In this document: positions 16,737 to 26,092 of the stretch, piece by piece
Numbering within the stretch: position 1 is the stretch's first letter
Layout: each line of letters starts with the position of its first letter
Assembly: GCF_011745665.1 (NCBI RefSeq)
Contig: NZ_CP050253.1
Coordinates: 967,418 to 1,031,417, forward strand
Direction: 5' to 3'
Origin: Zophobihabitans entericus
GTDB taxonomy: Bacteria; Pseudomonadota; Gammaproteobacteria; Enterobacterales; Orbaceae
DNA: 64,000 nt
The notes under the pieces: generated by a model
What the model saw: only the letters and a program-made list of their open reading frames with translations
The model's database searches: none
What the model was told of the DNA's origin: nothing
Made by a program: the position numbers and the translations under genes

Positions 16737-18156
16737 GATTTGGCAAGATCATTCTCCTGCTAAGCTCTATATCCTGAGAATCAAACATGATATCTACTAT
16801 CAGCTGAATTGCATTTATCACCAGTTATGCTCTCAGCTAAAATCAGAATATTACAGACCAGAAGAACTCCCACTATTGAAGGCTCTCAACAACCTGTTAA
16901 TTACCGGGTTAACGCTTCCGTTACCTTCTCTGAGCGATTCTTTGGATAAATTAAAAACATTACAACAAGACTTTCATTTTTCTTGTTTGGTCTCAAAAGA
17001 ACTGGAACAAGAACTCAATGAGGTCCTGAAACAGCTTCAGAAAAATCCGGAAACACCGGTTTTCTCAGCCTTAGAGCGCTTGTTTCTGGATAATTCAGTG
17101 CCTGAGCTTGCTAATATTCAACGATTTAATTTTAGCCTTAAATATTCCTGCCACTTTGACATGGTTAGTAACGTCTTTCATGAGCATGAATTTAACTCTT
17201 TTAGTCAACTCTCTTTATTAGAGGAAACGCTTAAGAAAGGTTCAAATCACCCACTTATTCTTACCGGCCTAACTAACTGGTATCAGCGCTTTTTCAAAAT
17301 ACCACCGGCAAAAAATCTTATTCTGATAACGCCCTCATGGTATTCTACAAAAATTAAACACGATAATCCATTTACGACTTATGCTGATATCACCATTGGA
17401 TTGAGTTCTGCTGCTTTAGTTCTCCCGGCCCAGATCTCCACTTTAACTCTGTATACCGATGAGAAAATAACTCAGGAACAATTCATTGATGATGAATTGA
17501 TAACTGAACCTGCTCCAGGCGTTGATTTAATGGAAAAACCATTATCACAGCTTAAATTAGCTAATGACTGGATCACTTTTGAGCCGGGTAAAAAGACGGT
17601 TATTGTTAGTTCTGACCATCAGGTAAGGTACGAGCCTCTGCATTCAATTAGCCAGCTAACCATAGGTGAATACTGGGTTGATGTTGAAGATAAAAATGAA
17701 ACAGACAGTATCATCAATCCTGACCAGGATACTATTGCTCAAATGGAAATCTGGAAAAAACCAATGAGGCGTTTTGCAACACAACCAAATTTACTGGTGA
17801 AAAAATTACGAAGCTACGGTGCTACCAGCCGTGCTAATGAGCAAAATGTCTGTCACTGGATGAAACCAAGTCATAATGGAATTTTCGCTCCTCAGGATCT
17901 GGAAAATGATTTTAGAGCTATTCTCCATTTTGCCAATATTCCCGTAGAGTATCACCAGGGCTTCATCCAGTTAATTAACAAATTACGCTCAACTAATCGA
18001 TCACAAGGGCGGATAACCTTTGCCGATTTAACCAACCAGATGCTGAGTGAACTTAAAGCATTATTATCTACGGTATTACAGACAGATGTGGATAGCCTGC
18101 AATTGCAAAGCACTAATTATATTTTCCAGTTAAGAAAAATTACCGATCTTCACTGA
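16720..18156 (+). CDS. Unknown protein 2 of the DISARM-like operon (possibly DrmE-like)
   Basis: About 478 residues. The start at 16720 is chosen because AAAGGA at 16707-16712 is well placed; the frame is open further upstream inside gene 1. No catalytic motif is recognised. The middle has a strand-rich segment ending in QLTIGEYWVDVED. The C-terminus (about 375-478) has EIWKKPMRRF, LVKKLRSYGA, VCHWMKP and a helical tail. This WK..L(x)n..LxxxG..W pattern is how I remember the C-terminal part of DISARM DrmE, but I cannot verify it. It lies 22 bp before the NERD helicase gene. Confidence 0.6.
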   Translation: MPMPFKIWQDHSPAKLYILRIKHDIYYQLNCIYHQLCSQLKSEYYRPEELPLLKALNNLLITGLTLPLPSLSDSLDKLKTLQQDFHFSCLVSKELEQELNEVLKQLQKNPETPVFSALERLFLDNSVPELANIQRFNFSLKYSCHFDMVSNVFHEHEFNSFSQLSLLEETLKKGSNHPLILTGLTNWYQRFFKIPPAKNLILITPSWYSTKIKHDNPFTTYADITIGLSSAALVLPAQISTLTLYTDEKITQEQFIDDELITEPAPGVDLMEKPLSQLKLANDWITFEPGKKTVIVSSDHQVRYEPLHSISQLTIGEYWVDVEDKNETDSIINPDQDTIAQMEIWKKPMRRFATQPNLLVKKLRSYGATSRANEQNVCHWMKPSHNGIFAPQDLENDFRAILHFANIPVEYHQGFIQLINKLRSTNRSQGRITFADLTNQMLSELKALLSTVLQTDVDSLQLQSTNYIFQLRKITDLH

Positions 18157-18178
18157 TATTATAAAAAACGGATATTTT

Positions 18179-19918
18179 ATGGCCAGAATGATTCCTCCAA
18201 AATTTGACCACCAACAGACGAAAAGTTCGGGTGAAAAGCTGCTTTTTGAAAGATTACAAAGAGATCCGGACACTAAAAACTGGATTGTTTTACATCAATA
18301 TGATGTCGCTAATCATAAAGGTGCTATTTCTGGTGAGATTGATTTCTTAATTCTGGTACCGGGTAAAGGTGTGTTAGCTTTAGAAGTCAAAGCGCACCAG
18401 CAGGTAAGTCGTGATGAACAGGGCAGATGGTTTTTAGGCCGGCAAAGTACCGGTAATGACAAAAGTCCATTTGTTCAGGTGTCAGTGTCTATGCACTGTT
18501 TGCGCGAGTATATCTGTAATAAAGACACCCGATTAAGAAGTATTCCTTTTATTTCTGCGGTTATTTTTACCCACTGCAACTTCGATGCAACGTCACCCGA
18601 GTGGCGTCCCAGCCAGCTAATGAACGCTGAACAGTTAAAAAAGAGAGGGATTGGGCAGCTTATTTTAAATACATTTGATAAAGAACGGGAACGTATTACT
18701 AATTTACCCACTGGCAAATGGTTCACCGATCCAAAAGCGCCTTCAAATAAAAGTATTGAGCAGCTTTTATTCTTATTGCGGCCTCCACTTTCTTTTTCTT
18801 TATCACCGCAGAACAGGTTGGATAATAGTCAACAAGAAGTGCTGGAATATACTCAGGAACAGTTTTTAGCACTGGAGGCGATAAATTATAACGACCGTAT
18901 TTTATATACCGGGCCAGCGGGAACAGGGAAAACCGTGCTTGCTATTGAAGCCGCTAAAAGAGCGGTATTAGAGCATAAAAAGATATTATTTATCTGTTTT
19001 AATCGTTATCTGGTTAATTATATTAAAGATAATCTCAGCCAGGCAGACACTAATGAGATTGATATTATTAATATTCATGCGTTGATGACCAGAATTACCA
19101 ATCGTGCTCCCGTTGAAGATACTCCTGAATTTTGGAACTCGGTTTTACCTGAATCTACGTTAGATTGTTTACTTGATGAAAAAAGCGAGCTGACCGGGCA
19201 ATATGATTTATTGATTGTAGATGAGACCCAGGATATTGTCGCTCATCCTAAATGGCTGGATATTCTGGATTTATTATTAAAAGGTGGGCTACATGCCGGA
19301 AAATGGCTAATGTTTGGTGATTTTAAAGGGCAGGCTATTTTTTCTAATATTAAAGAGAAGATATTATTCAGTAATCTGAATGAACGAGCCAGCCATTTTC
19401 CGGTGTATCCATTATCTGTTAATTGTCGTAATACGCTCCCCGTGGTTGAGCAAAATAAACTCATCGGTCGTTTAGGGGATTTATATAGCCTGGTAAGGCG
19501 AGGGGAAGATGAAGAACACAAGCCGGTACTTCATTACTTTAAAAATCAAGAGGAGCAGTCTGAAAAAGTCTTGAGCAGTATTGATAAACTTTTGGCGGAC
19601 GGATATCCCCATGGCTCAATTACACTGCTTTCGCCATTAAATCGCTCTCCTGTTATTGAACTGATAAGTCAAAAAAGAACCGAATTATTGACGCCTTATT
19701 ACCAACCCGAAGCAAGCAAAATAGCGTATACCACAATCCATAGTTTTAAAGGGCTTGAGAATGCTTTTATTATCATTACTGATATTGATGAAATTGAAAG
19801 CATTCAGATGCGCAAATTGCTTTATACCGCAATGAGTCGAACAACCTTAACTTTCTATCTTTTCCTGTCCAATAAGACAGTGAGCCAATTACAAAAGCTT
19901 GTCACTGAGGCAAAATAA
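18179..19918 (+). CDS. NERD nuclease-domain / UvrD-type SF1 helicase
   Basis: A 579-residue protein. The N-terminal NERD domain (PD-(D/E)xK related) shows SGEKLLFERLQ, then EIDFLILV (Glu53, Asp55) and ALEVKAH (Glu69-x-Lys71). The SF1 helicase part has Walker A GPAGTGKT (245-252), motif II DETQ (348-351), motif V TIHSFKGLE and motif VI LYTAMSRTT. NERD-helicases are thought to process DNA. Within the operon it takes the position where other DISARM types encode a SNF2-type helicase (DrmD) or DrmE. A gene with this architecture is not part of canonical DISARM. It overlaps nothing upstream but ends 1 bp before drmA. Confidence 0.85.
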   Translation: MARMIPPKFDHQQTKSSGEKLLFERLQRDPDTKNWIVLHQYDVANHKGAISGEIDFLILVPGKGVLALEVKAHQQVSRDEQGRWFLGRQSTGNDKSPFVQVSVSMHCLREYICNKDTRLRSIPFISAVIFTHCNFDATSPEWRPSQLMNAEQLKKRGIGQLILNTFDKERERITNLPTGKWFTDPKAPSNKSIEQLLFLLRPPLSFSLSPQNRLDNSQQEVLEYTQEQFLALEAINYNDRILYTGPAGTGKTVLAIEAAKRAVLEHKKILFICFNRYLVNYIKDNLSQADTNEIDIINIHALMTRITNRAPVEDTPEFWNSVLPESTLDCLLDEKSELTGQYDLLIVDETQDIVAHPKWLDILDLLLKGGLHAGKWLMFGDFKGQAIFSNIKEKILFSNLNERASHFPVYPLSVNCRNTLPVVEQNKLIGRLGDLYSLVRRGEDEEHKPVLHYFKNQEEQSEKVLSSIDKLLADGYPHGSITLLSPLNRSPVIELISQKRTELLTPYYQPEASKIAYTTIHSFKGLENAFIIITDIDEIESIQMRKLLYTAMSRTTLTFYLFLSNKTVSQLQKLVTEAK

Positions 19919-19919
19919 T

Positions 19920-22900
19920 ATGAGTGAAAATATCTATAAACAATTTGGTCATCGCGTTGCTGGTTCTGTGGTCAGAGATAATGTGATGCTGGCGAATCTA
20001 CAAAAAGAAATGATTGGTCCCGCGCCACGCGGCCATGAAATTGAGCTATCTGAATTAATTAAACTGGATGCGGCAGATTTGTTTAAAAACTGGATAGTTA
20101 AAAATACTGGGGAAGAAATTATTAAAGAGTCACCGTTGAAGCGTTATGGCATGGGGGTTCTCTATCCTGCAGGCTGTGATGCTAAAACAATAGACGAGCA
20201 ACCGGATACACCGGCGCCCACTGATGAAAAGAGCTTTGCCAGTGATCCTGAAAATATCTTCCAGGATGATAATAACAAGGAAAACATTAAAGAAAGTCCG
20301 TTTGGTACAGCAGATGATGGCTATGACTTAGACCTGGCACTGACCAACGTACGCTTACCACAAAGCTTTGCAATAAGCTTTTCCTGTAATGCGGAACAAC
20401 TCCCAGCACTGAAAATAATGATCAGTGGGGGATTATACGCACCAGTTAAGGTAAAAAACTATCAATGGTGGTACCGAACAGCCCTGAATTTCACAACCGA
20501 AATTCAACGGCAACTCTGGGTAAATGAAAAATTCACCCTCGACATTAGCGCCCAGATCCCTTCCCTGCCCGCCGGTTTTAAACTTAGTTTAAAAGGCTAT
20601 ATGAGAAGAAATGAAGGACAAAAATCATTGATTACGCTGGCGCTGATTAATGAAAGCAAAAGTTCAGATCCGCAGACATTTGCCAAAGACTTGGTTTCCC
20701 TTTTCCAGACAGAGCTTAAGATTGAGGCGACCTTACCTGATGGTAGTGGCGGTATTCTGCCTTATCCTGAAGCCAGTACCATTGATAACGATCCGGAAGA
20801 ACTCTGTAATCAGTTATTGTATCGTAGTGAACCTATATTTGCCGTCGGTCATGGCTGTTCTGCGAACTGGGCTGCAAATCCCTGGGATAAAAAGACAACC
20901 GTCCATACTATCTGGACAGATGCCATGCCAACATATGAAGTTCCCAGTATTACACCGGATATTGAAATCATACCGGGCAAGCCTTTTCCTATCTCAATGA
21001 ATGACTGTGCTAATCTGACCAATGATTTATCCGGTCCTGGTTATCAACGACTAACTCAACTCGTTGAGGGTTACCAAAACTGGATTAATCAACAAACGGC
21101 GAAACTGGAGCAGTTACAAGTTTCGCAGCCTCTCAAAGAACAAGGCCGAAAAAATCTACAAGAATGTCATACAGCCTGCCAAAGAATGCGGGAAGGTCTG
21201 ACGCTGTTAAGCCAGGATATCATGGTCAGAAAGGCTTTCACATTAATGAACCAGGCTATGCAATTGCAACAACAACATCACCCTAAACATGTCAGAGCCG
21301 CCAGTTTTGATGAAGGCTATATTCGCTATCAGCAGTCCGCTACATTTAGTCAGCAGACATCAGACTGGCGCGCTTTTCAGATTGGTTTTATTTTGATGAG
21401 CCTAGCCTCTGTTGTGAACGGTGACTCTCCTGAACATGAAACCGTCGAGTTAATCTGGTTCCCAACCGGCGGTGGCAAAACGGAAGCTTATTTAGGTTTA
21501 GCAGCTTTTGATATTCTCTACAAAAGATTACGTGATAAAGATCAGGCATCTGGCGTACAAATACTGATGCGATATACTCTGAGATTATTGACTGCCCAAC
21601 AGTTACAAAGGGCTTCCACATTAATTTGTGCGCTTGAAGTGTTACGTCGGCGGTACAATATTCCGGGTAAACCATTTTCTATTGGGCTATGGGTAGGGGG
21701 GAGTACGACACCAAACAAGGGTAGTGAAGCCATTAAGGCTTTAAATAAATTAAAGAAAGAGGATGATGCCCCTAACCCATTCTTATTTGATCGCTGTCCC
21801 TGGTGTTCCGCTCAAATGGGGCCAATGAAGATACCAGGAAAGCCTGGAAAAGATAAATATCAGATATTAGGTATTCACGCCCAGAATCAAACGGTGGAAC
21901 TGTATTGCCCTGATCAAGGCTGTGATTTTTTTGAACACCTCCCGGTCTATCTGATTGATGAAGATATTTATAAAAATCAGCCCACGATTGTGATTGGTAC
22001 GGTGGATAAATTTGCCATGTTGGCCTGGAATCAAAACATTCGAGCCTTATTTGGGTTAAATGAGCAGGGTGAACGAGAAATCAATCCACCGAGCCTGATT
22101 ATTCAGGACGAATTGCATCTGATTACTGGTCCTCTGGGCTCAATGGTGGGGCTATATGAACCCTTAATTGAAGAGCTGTGTACGGATAAAAGAGGTAGCA
22201 AACCTTGCCTACCTAAGATTATCTGTGCCACGGCCACTACTCGTCGCTATAAAGAACAAATTAGGCATTTATATGGTCGGGAACAAGCCAATCTCTTCCC
22301 TCCTCCGGCAATCGATGCGGATGACTCCTTTTTTGCGGTGTACAAAAGAGATAAGAATACGGGTGAGCTGGTTCCGGGGCGCAAATATATTGGGATCAAT
22401 GCTCCTGGTCTGGGTTCACAAATGAGCGTTCAGGTCAGGGCTTTCTCGGCACTGCTTGATGCCTCAAATCATTTGCGATTAGCTGACCGAGATGCCTGGC
22501 GAACGCTACTGGTTTTTTATAACTCAATCCGTGAGTTGGGCGGTGGGAAAACATTATTCCAGAGTGATATTCCAGAAAGACTACGTGGGCTAGGACACAA
22601 CAGGCCTGAAAATTGCCTGAAACGTTTTATTCATAATGATACTGAGCTCACCAGTCGCCTGAAATCGGATGAAGTCCCTCAGGCAATTGCTAAGCTACAA
22701 AAAGGATTGCCACTGCCTGAGCTTAAAGAAATACAGCAGATCCTGTCTGATATTATTCCATCATTACAGGATGTTGATTTAAAAACCAGAATGCTTGGCT
22801 GGCAGGCAATACTAGCAACCAGTAATGAGGTGAATGCATTGCCTCTTGAAAGTTACTATGATTTCTATTTATGCCGCAAACATCTGGTTGAACTTAACAT

Positions 22901-23651
22901 TGAGCCTTCACAGGAATTAACATCTTTTATCCAGAAAATTTATGGTTTGGGCGTAGTTGATGTGTGTATCGCCTCAAACATTATCGAAGTCGGCATAGAT
23001 ATTGAGCGCTTGGGATTAATGGCAATTGTTGGTCAACCAAAAACAACAGCACAATATATTCAAATTTCTGGCCGGGTTGGCAGAAGCTGGCGGAAGCGGC
23101 CAGGCATGATCGTCACTATTTACTCCGCAAGCAAACCAAGGGATCGCTCCCATTATGAACATTTTCGTGGTTATCACCAGCGACTTTATGCTCAAGTTGA
23201 ACCGTCAAGCGTAACACCTTGGTCGTTACCGGCGATAGAACGCGCCCTGGCTGCTGTTTGCGTGGCTTATATTCGGCAAACAACACCTAAGAATACACAA
23301 CCCGGAGATACGCTTACTTTGAGCCGGTTTAATGAGTTTATTAGAATTTTATTTGATAAACGAGCCTTATCTATGGGAGCAGATATGCCAGTAGTTAAAC
23401 ATTTTTTGGACATAAAAGTGAAGCAATGGCAAGACCGGATGTGTTCACTTCGTGATTGGGGGAGAATTGGTCATCCTTATCAAGATGGAGATGTTTTTTA
23501 TGTATTAGGCACTCAAGTTGATAAGGCTGTTAAATTGGCAGAAGTATGGGCTGCACCAACATCAATGCGTAGTGTTGACGGAGAAAGCTTATTTGGTATT
23601 TCTCGGGGTGATCTCTACACAAAGGAAGAACACTATCATGGCAAAAATTAG
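19920..23651 (+). CDS. drmA: DISARM helicase DrmA
   Basis: About 1243 residues, the usual DrmA size. Walker A PTGGGKT is at 515-521 (FPTGGGKTEAYLGL), motif II DELH at 730-733 (IIQDELHLITGPLGS), and the helicase C-terminal domain has SNIIEVGIDIERLG and QISGRVGRSWRKRPG. A cysteine pair CPWC...CPDQGC between the motor domains suggests a zinc site. DrmA with DrmB forms the DISARM core that contacts incoming DNA. Start at 19920 is chosen over the in-frame TTG at 19899 because GAGG at 19907-19910 precedes it. It overlaps drmB by 14 bp. Confidence 0.9.
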   Translation: MSENIYKQFGHRVAGSVVRDNVMLANLQKEMIGPAPRGHEIELSELIKLDAADLFKNWIVKNTGEEIIKESPLKRYGMGVLYPAGCDAKTIDEQPDTPAPTDEKSFASDPENIFQDDNNKENIKESPFGTADDGYDLDLALTNVRLPQSFAISFSCNAEQLPALKIMISGGLYAPVKVKNYQWWYRTALNFTTEIQRQLWVNEKFTLDISAQIPSLPAGFKLSLKGYMRRNEGQKSLITLALINESKSSDPQTFAKDLVSLFQTELKIEATLPDGSGGILPYPEASTIDNDPEELCNQLLYRSEPIFAVGHGCSANWAANPWDKKTTVHTIWTDAMPTYEVPSITPDIEIIPGKPFPISMNDCANLTNDLSGPGYQRLTQLVEGYQNWINQQTAKLEQLQVSQPLKEQGRKNLQECHTACQRMREGLTLLSQDIMVRKAFTLMNQAMQLQQQHHPKHVRAASFDEGYIRYQQSATFSQQTSDWRAFQIGFILMSLASVVNGDSPEHETVELIWFPTGGGKTEAYLGLAAFDILYKRLRDKDQASGVQILMRYTLRLLTAQQLQRASTLICALEVLRRRYNIPGKPFSIGLWVGGSTTPNKGSEAIKALNKLKKEDDAPNPFLFDRCPWCSAQMGPMKIPGKPGKDKYQILGIHAQNQTVELYCPDQGCDFFEHLPVYLIDEDIYKNQPTIVIGTVDKFAMLAWNQNIRALFGLNEQGEREINPPSLIIQDELHLITGPLGSMVGLYEPLIEELCTDKRGSKPCLPKIICATATTRRYKEQIRHLYGREQANLFPPPAIDADDSFFAVYKRDKNTGELVPGRKYIGINAPGLGSQMSVQVRAFSALLDASNHLRLADRDAWRTLLVFYNSIRELGGGKTLFQSDIPERLRGLGHNRPENCLKRFIHNDTELTSRLKSDEVPQAIAKLQKGLPLPELKEIQQILSDIIPSLQDVDLKTRMLGWQAILATSNEVNALPLESYYDFYLCRKHLVELNIEPSQELTSFIQKIYGLGVVDVCIASNIIEVGIDIERLGLMAIVGQPKTTAQYIQISGRVGRSWRKRPGMIVTIYSASKPRDRSHYEHFRGYHQRLYAQVEPSSVTPWSLPAIERALAAVCVAYIRQTTPKNTQPGDTLTLSRFNEFIRILFDKRALSMGADMPVVKHFLDIKVKQWQDRMCSLRDWGRIGHPYQDGDVFYVLGTQVDKAVKLAEVWAAPTSMRSVDGESLFGISRGDLYTKEEHYHGKN

Positions 23652-25440
23652 AAAAAGTCAATTAATCACAACATTTGGTCCAGGGGCAATTTATATTGAG
23701 GATTCTGGTGTATCTATATTGATCTCAGGTATAGATCTTTGGTTTAAAGAGCATTCAGATGAAAGTATAGAGAGATATAAAATATTTGATGACCGTTTAG
23801 CTAACCGTCTAGGTGTTAACCATTTTAGATTACCACCAGATGATTATTTGGGCGAGAATACAAAGGGTTATAGTTCATCCTTAGAACCTTTGCCTGCTTA
23901 TCGTTTTCCTGCTTGGCATGTATGTAATAAATGTCAGCGACTAGAGAGATATCCTGAAATATCTAAAAATATCCCCAGATGTAACTCGCAGAACTGTAAT
24001 GGGAAAATGTACCAAGTGCGTTTTATTGCTGCATGTAGTGCCGGCCATTTACAAGAGTTTCCCTGGCGTGAATGGGTGCATACAAAAGAGGGCTTGGCGT
24101 GCAACAAAACGCTTAAACTGGAAACCAGAGGCAGCTCCAGTTCGCTGAGCGATATTAAGGTATCCTGTGAATGCGGCGCTATGCGTAGCCTTGCTGGAAT
24201 GTCAGCAAATATAGGCAGTAATTCATGTAAAGGCCACATGCCTTGGCTAGGGCTTGCTTATAAAGAAGTTGATGAATGTGATCAACCACTGATAGGTATG
24301 TTGAGGCAAGCAACTAACCTCTATTTTCCAAAACTGGTCAGCTCTATTAAGATACCTAGAGTTAGTAATCAAAGTTTAGATATTGCTATAAATGCTATCG
24401 AAGCGATTGAATCGACTCATAAAGTTATTATAAAAGGTTTTCTGGAGAATGACGTAAATTCTGCTTTGAGTATTATTAAATTAGCTAAAGGAACTCAATT
24501 AGTAAATATTGAGCAAGAGGTTATTTTAAAGGCTGCTAAATTAGTTTTTAGTAATAATTTAGCCACTTTTAATCTTGTAGAAGATGAGGAGACAGCTTAT
24601 CGCCGTGAGGAAAGAGATATACTATTACAAAGTTGTAAAGACCCTTTAATAAAAACTTCATCATTAGATATGAGTCTTTTTCAACAAACTAAGTTTAATC
24701 AATTTTTCTCTTCTGTAACCCGGGTCGAAAAACTGACTGAGACACGAGTTTTAGAAGGGTTAGATCGCATAAAAGCAGGAACTCGTAAAGGAGACTATTA
24801 CGGTACAATTAACCGCTTTAATGTCAATCCTGATGAACGCTGGCTACCGGCGATCAGAGTTTATGGTGAAGGGATTTATATCGAATTTGATCATCAAAAA
24901 TTAGTAGACTGGGAAAATAATAATAAAGACTGGTTGAATACCAGACTGGCAACCCTGCAAAAAACAGGTGATTTTGTTGATATCTCACAAACCGCACGCT
25001 ATATTTTAATACACTCATTCGCCCATATTCTGATCAATGAATTAATTTTTGAATGTGGTTATAGTAGTGCATCATTAAGAGAACGTTTATATGTTTCTGC
25101 TCATCCTGAACAACCCATGTCAGGCGTGTTAATTTATACGGCTGCTGGCGATACCGAAGGTTCTCTGGGCGGGCTAGTCTCCATGGCTGACAGCCACAAA
25201 CTGATTCCGGTCGTATTAAAAGCGATAGCTAAAGCACGCTGGTGTTCCTCCGATCCTATTTGCTCTGAATCAGGAAGCCATGGCGGGCAAGGTCCAGACT
25301 CAATGAATCTGGCAGCCTGTCATAGTTGTAGTTTATTACCCGAAACCTCCTGTGAAAATATGAATAAACTCTTGGATCGCCGTTTACTGGTTTCAGAAAA
25401 TGGGGATAACACCGGGTATTTTGATGAAATGTTATTGTAG
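23638..25440 (+). CDS. drmB: DISARM protein DrmB (DUF1998)
   Basis: About 600 residues, the usual DrmB length. It starts with the diagnostic KIRKSQLITTFGPGAIYIED. Cysteine clusters follow (HVCNKCQRL, PRCNSQNCNGK, CSAGHLQEF, SCECGA). The DUF1998 domain near the end has LIHSFAHILINELI, YTAAGDTEGSLGGL and CHSCSLLPETSCE. The start is set by AAAGGAAG at 23621-23628. Composition is mosaic: parts near 23,640-23,950 and 24,340-24,720 are much more AT-rich than the segments between and after them, which suggests recombination between alleles. Confidence 0.9.
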   Translation: MAKIRKSQLITTFGPGAIYIEDSGVSILISGIDLWFKEHSDESIERYKIFDDRLANRLGVNHFRLPPDDYLGENTKGYSSSLEPLPAYRFPAWHVCNKCQRLERYPEISKNIPRCNSQNCNGKMYQVRFIAACSAGHLQEFPWREWVHTKEGLACNKTLKLETRGSSSSLSDIKVSCECGAMRSLAGMSANIGSNSCKGHMPWLGLAYKEVDECDQPLIGMLRQATNLYFPKLVSSIKIPRVSNQSLDIAINAIEAIESTHKVIIKGFLENDVNSALSIIKLAKGTQLVNIEQEVILKAAKLVFSNNLATFNLVEDEETAYRREERDILLQSCKDPLIKTSSLDMSLFQQTKFNQFFSSVTRVEKLTETRVLEGLDRIKAGTRKGDYYGTINRFNVNPDERWLPAIRVYGEGIYIEFDHQKLVDWENNNKDWLNTRLATLQKTGDFVDISQTARYILIHSFAHILINELIFECGYSSASLRERLYVSAHPEQPMSGVLIYTAAGDTEGSLGGLVSMADSHKLIPVVLKAIAKARWCSSDPICSESGSHGGQGPDSMNLAACHSCSLLPETSCENMNKLLDRRLLVSENGDNTGYFDEMLL

Positions 25441-25507
25441 TTTTTCAGAAACAGGATTGCTGACTTATATCAACACAATGAAATATAAAAAATAACAACG
25501 AGCCTGA

Positions 25508-26086
25508 ATGACAAGAAATTTTTATGTTTATGCGTTAAAAGATCCTCTCCAAAAACCGGCTAAAATTTTCTATATTGGTAAGGGGACGGGGAGTAGATCC
25601 ATTGAACATACTCAAAAACCAGACAATACGCGAAAAGGGAAACACATCAAAGAGATTCTGGCAGCAGGATGTCAGGTGATTGTGACAACTCTTGTTGATC
25701 ACCTGACCGAAGAAGATGCCCTGCGTATTGAGCTGGAGCTGATTGCCTGTTTGGGTACCATTGATAATGGTGGTGTCTTATATAATTCAATCACCCCTCA
25801 CGCGATTGCACCAAAGCTCAAATCAAATGTTGTGTTACCTGACGATGCCGTTATGAAAGCTCAGTTAGGTTTAAAACTATTAAAAGATGCCATTATTTCT
25901 TTTGCTGAAGAAAATCCTCAGGGCATTACTAACTCAGATTGTGTTCACTATCTTGGCCTACAATCCGATAACGAAGGACGTCAACAAGATTACTTAAGCT
26001 ACAGTATATTAGGGTTGCTGATTAAAGAAGGAGCATTAATAAGTGAAAAAGTCAGCAACCGCCGACGATATAAAAAGAACAGCTAA
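25508..26086 (+). CDS. GIY-YIG nuclease (LEM-3 type) with C-terminal helical domain
   Basis: A 192-residue protein. The first ~100 residues have the LEM-3/ANKLE1-type GIY-YIG pattern: NFYVYALKDP, KIFYIGKGTGSRSIEH, then Glu in LRIELELIACLG. The remaining part (about 115-192) looks like a small winged helix (GITNSDCVHYLGLQ, LGLLIKEGALISEKV, RRRYKK). It is the last gene of the operon, 67 bp after drmB, and may supply the nuclease activity that DrmC (PLD) gives in standard DISARM; this is inference from position. Confidence 0.8.
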   Translation: MTRNFYVYALKDPLQKPAKIFYIGKGTGSRSIEHTQKPDNTRKGKHIKEILAAGCQVIVTTLVDHLTEEDALRIELELIACLGTIDNGGVLYNSITPHAIAPKLKSNVVLPDDAVMKAQLGLKLLKDAIISFAEENPQGITNSDCVHYLGLQSDNEGRQQDYLSYSILGLLIKEGALISEKVSNRRRYKKNS

Positions 26087-26092
26087 TATCAA

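Noticed and set aside
20650-22425. Shifted-frame ORFs inside drmA
   Set aside because: They overlap a clearly conserved helicase frame, have no ribosome sites and show no recognisable protein features.
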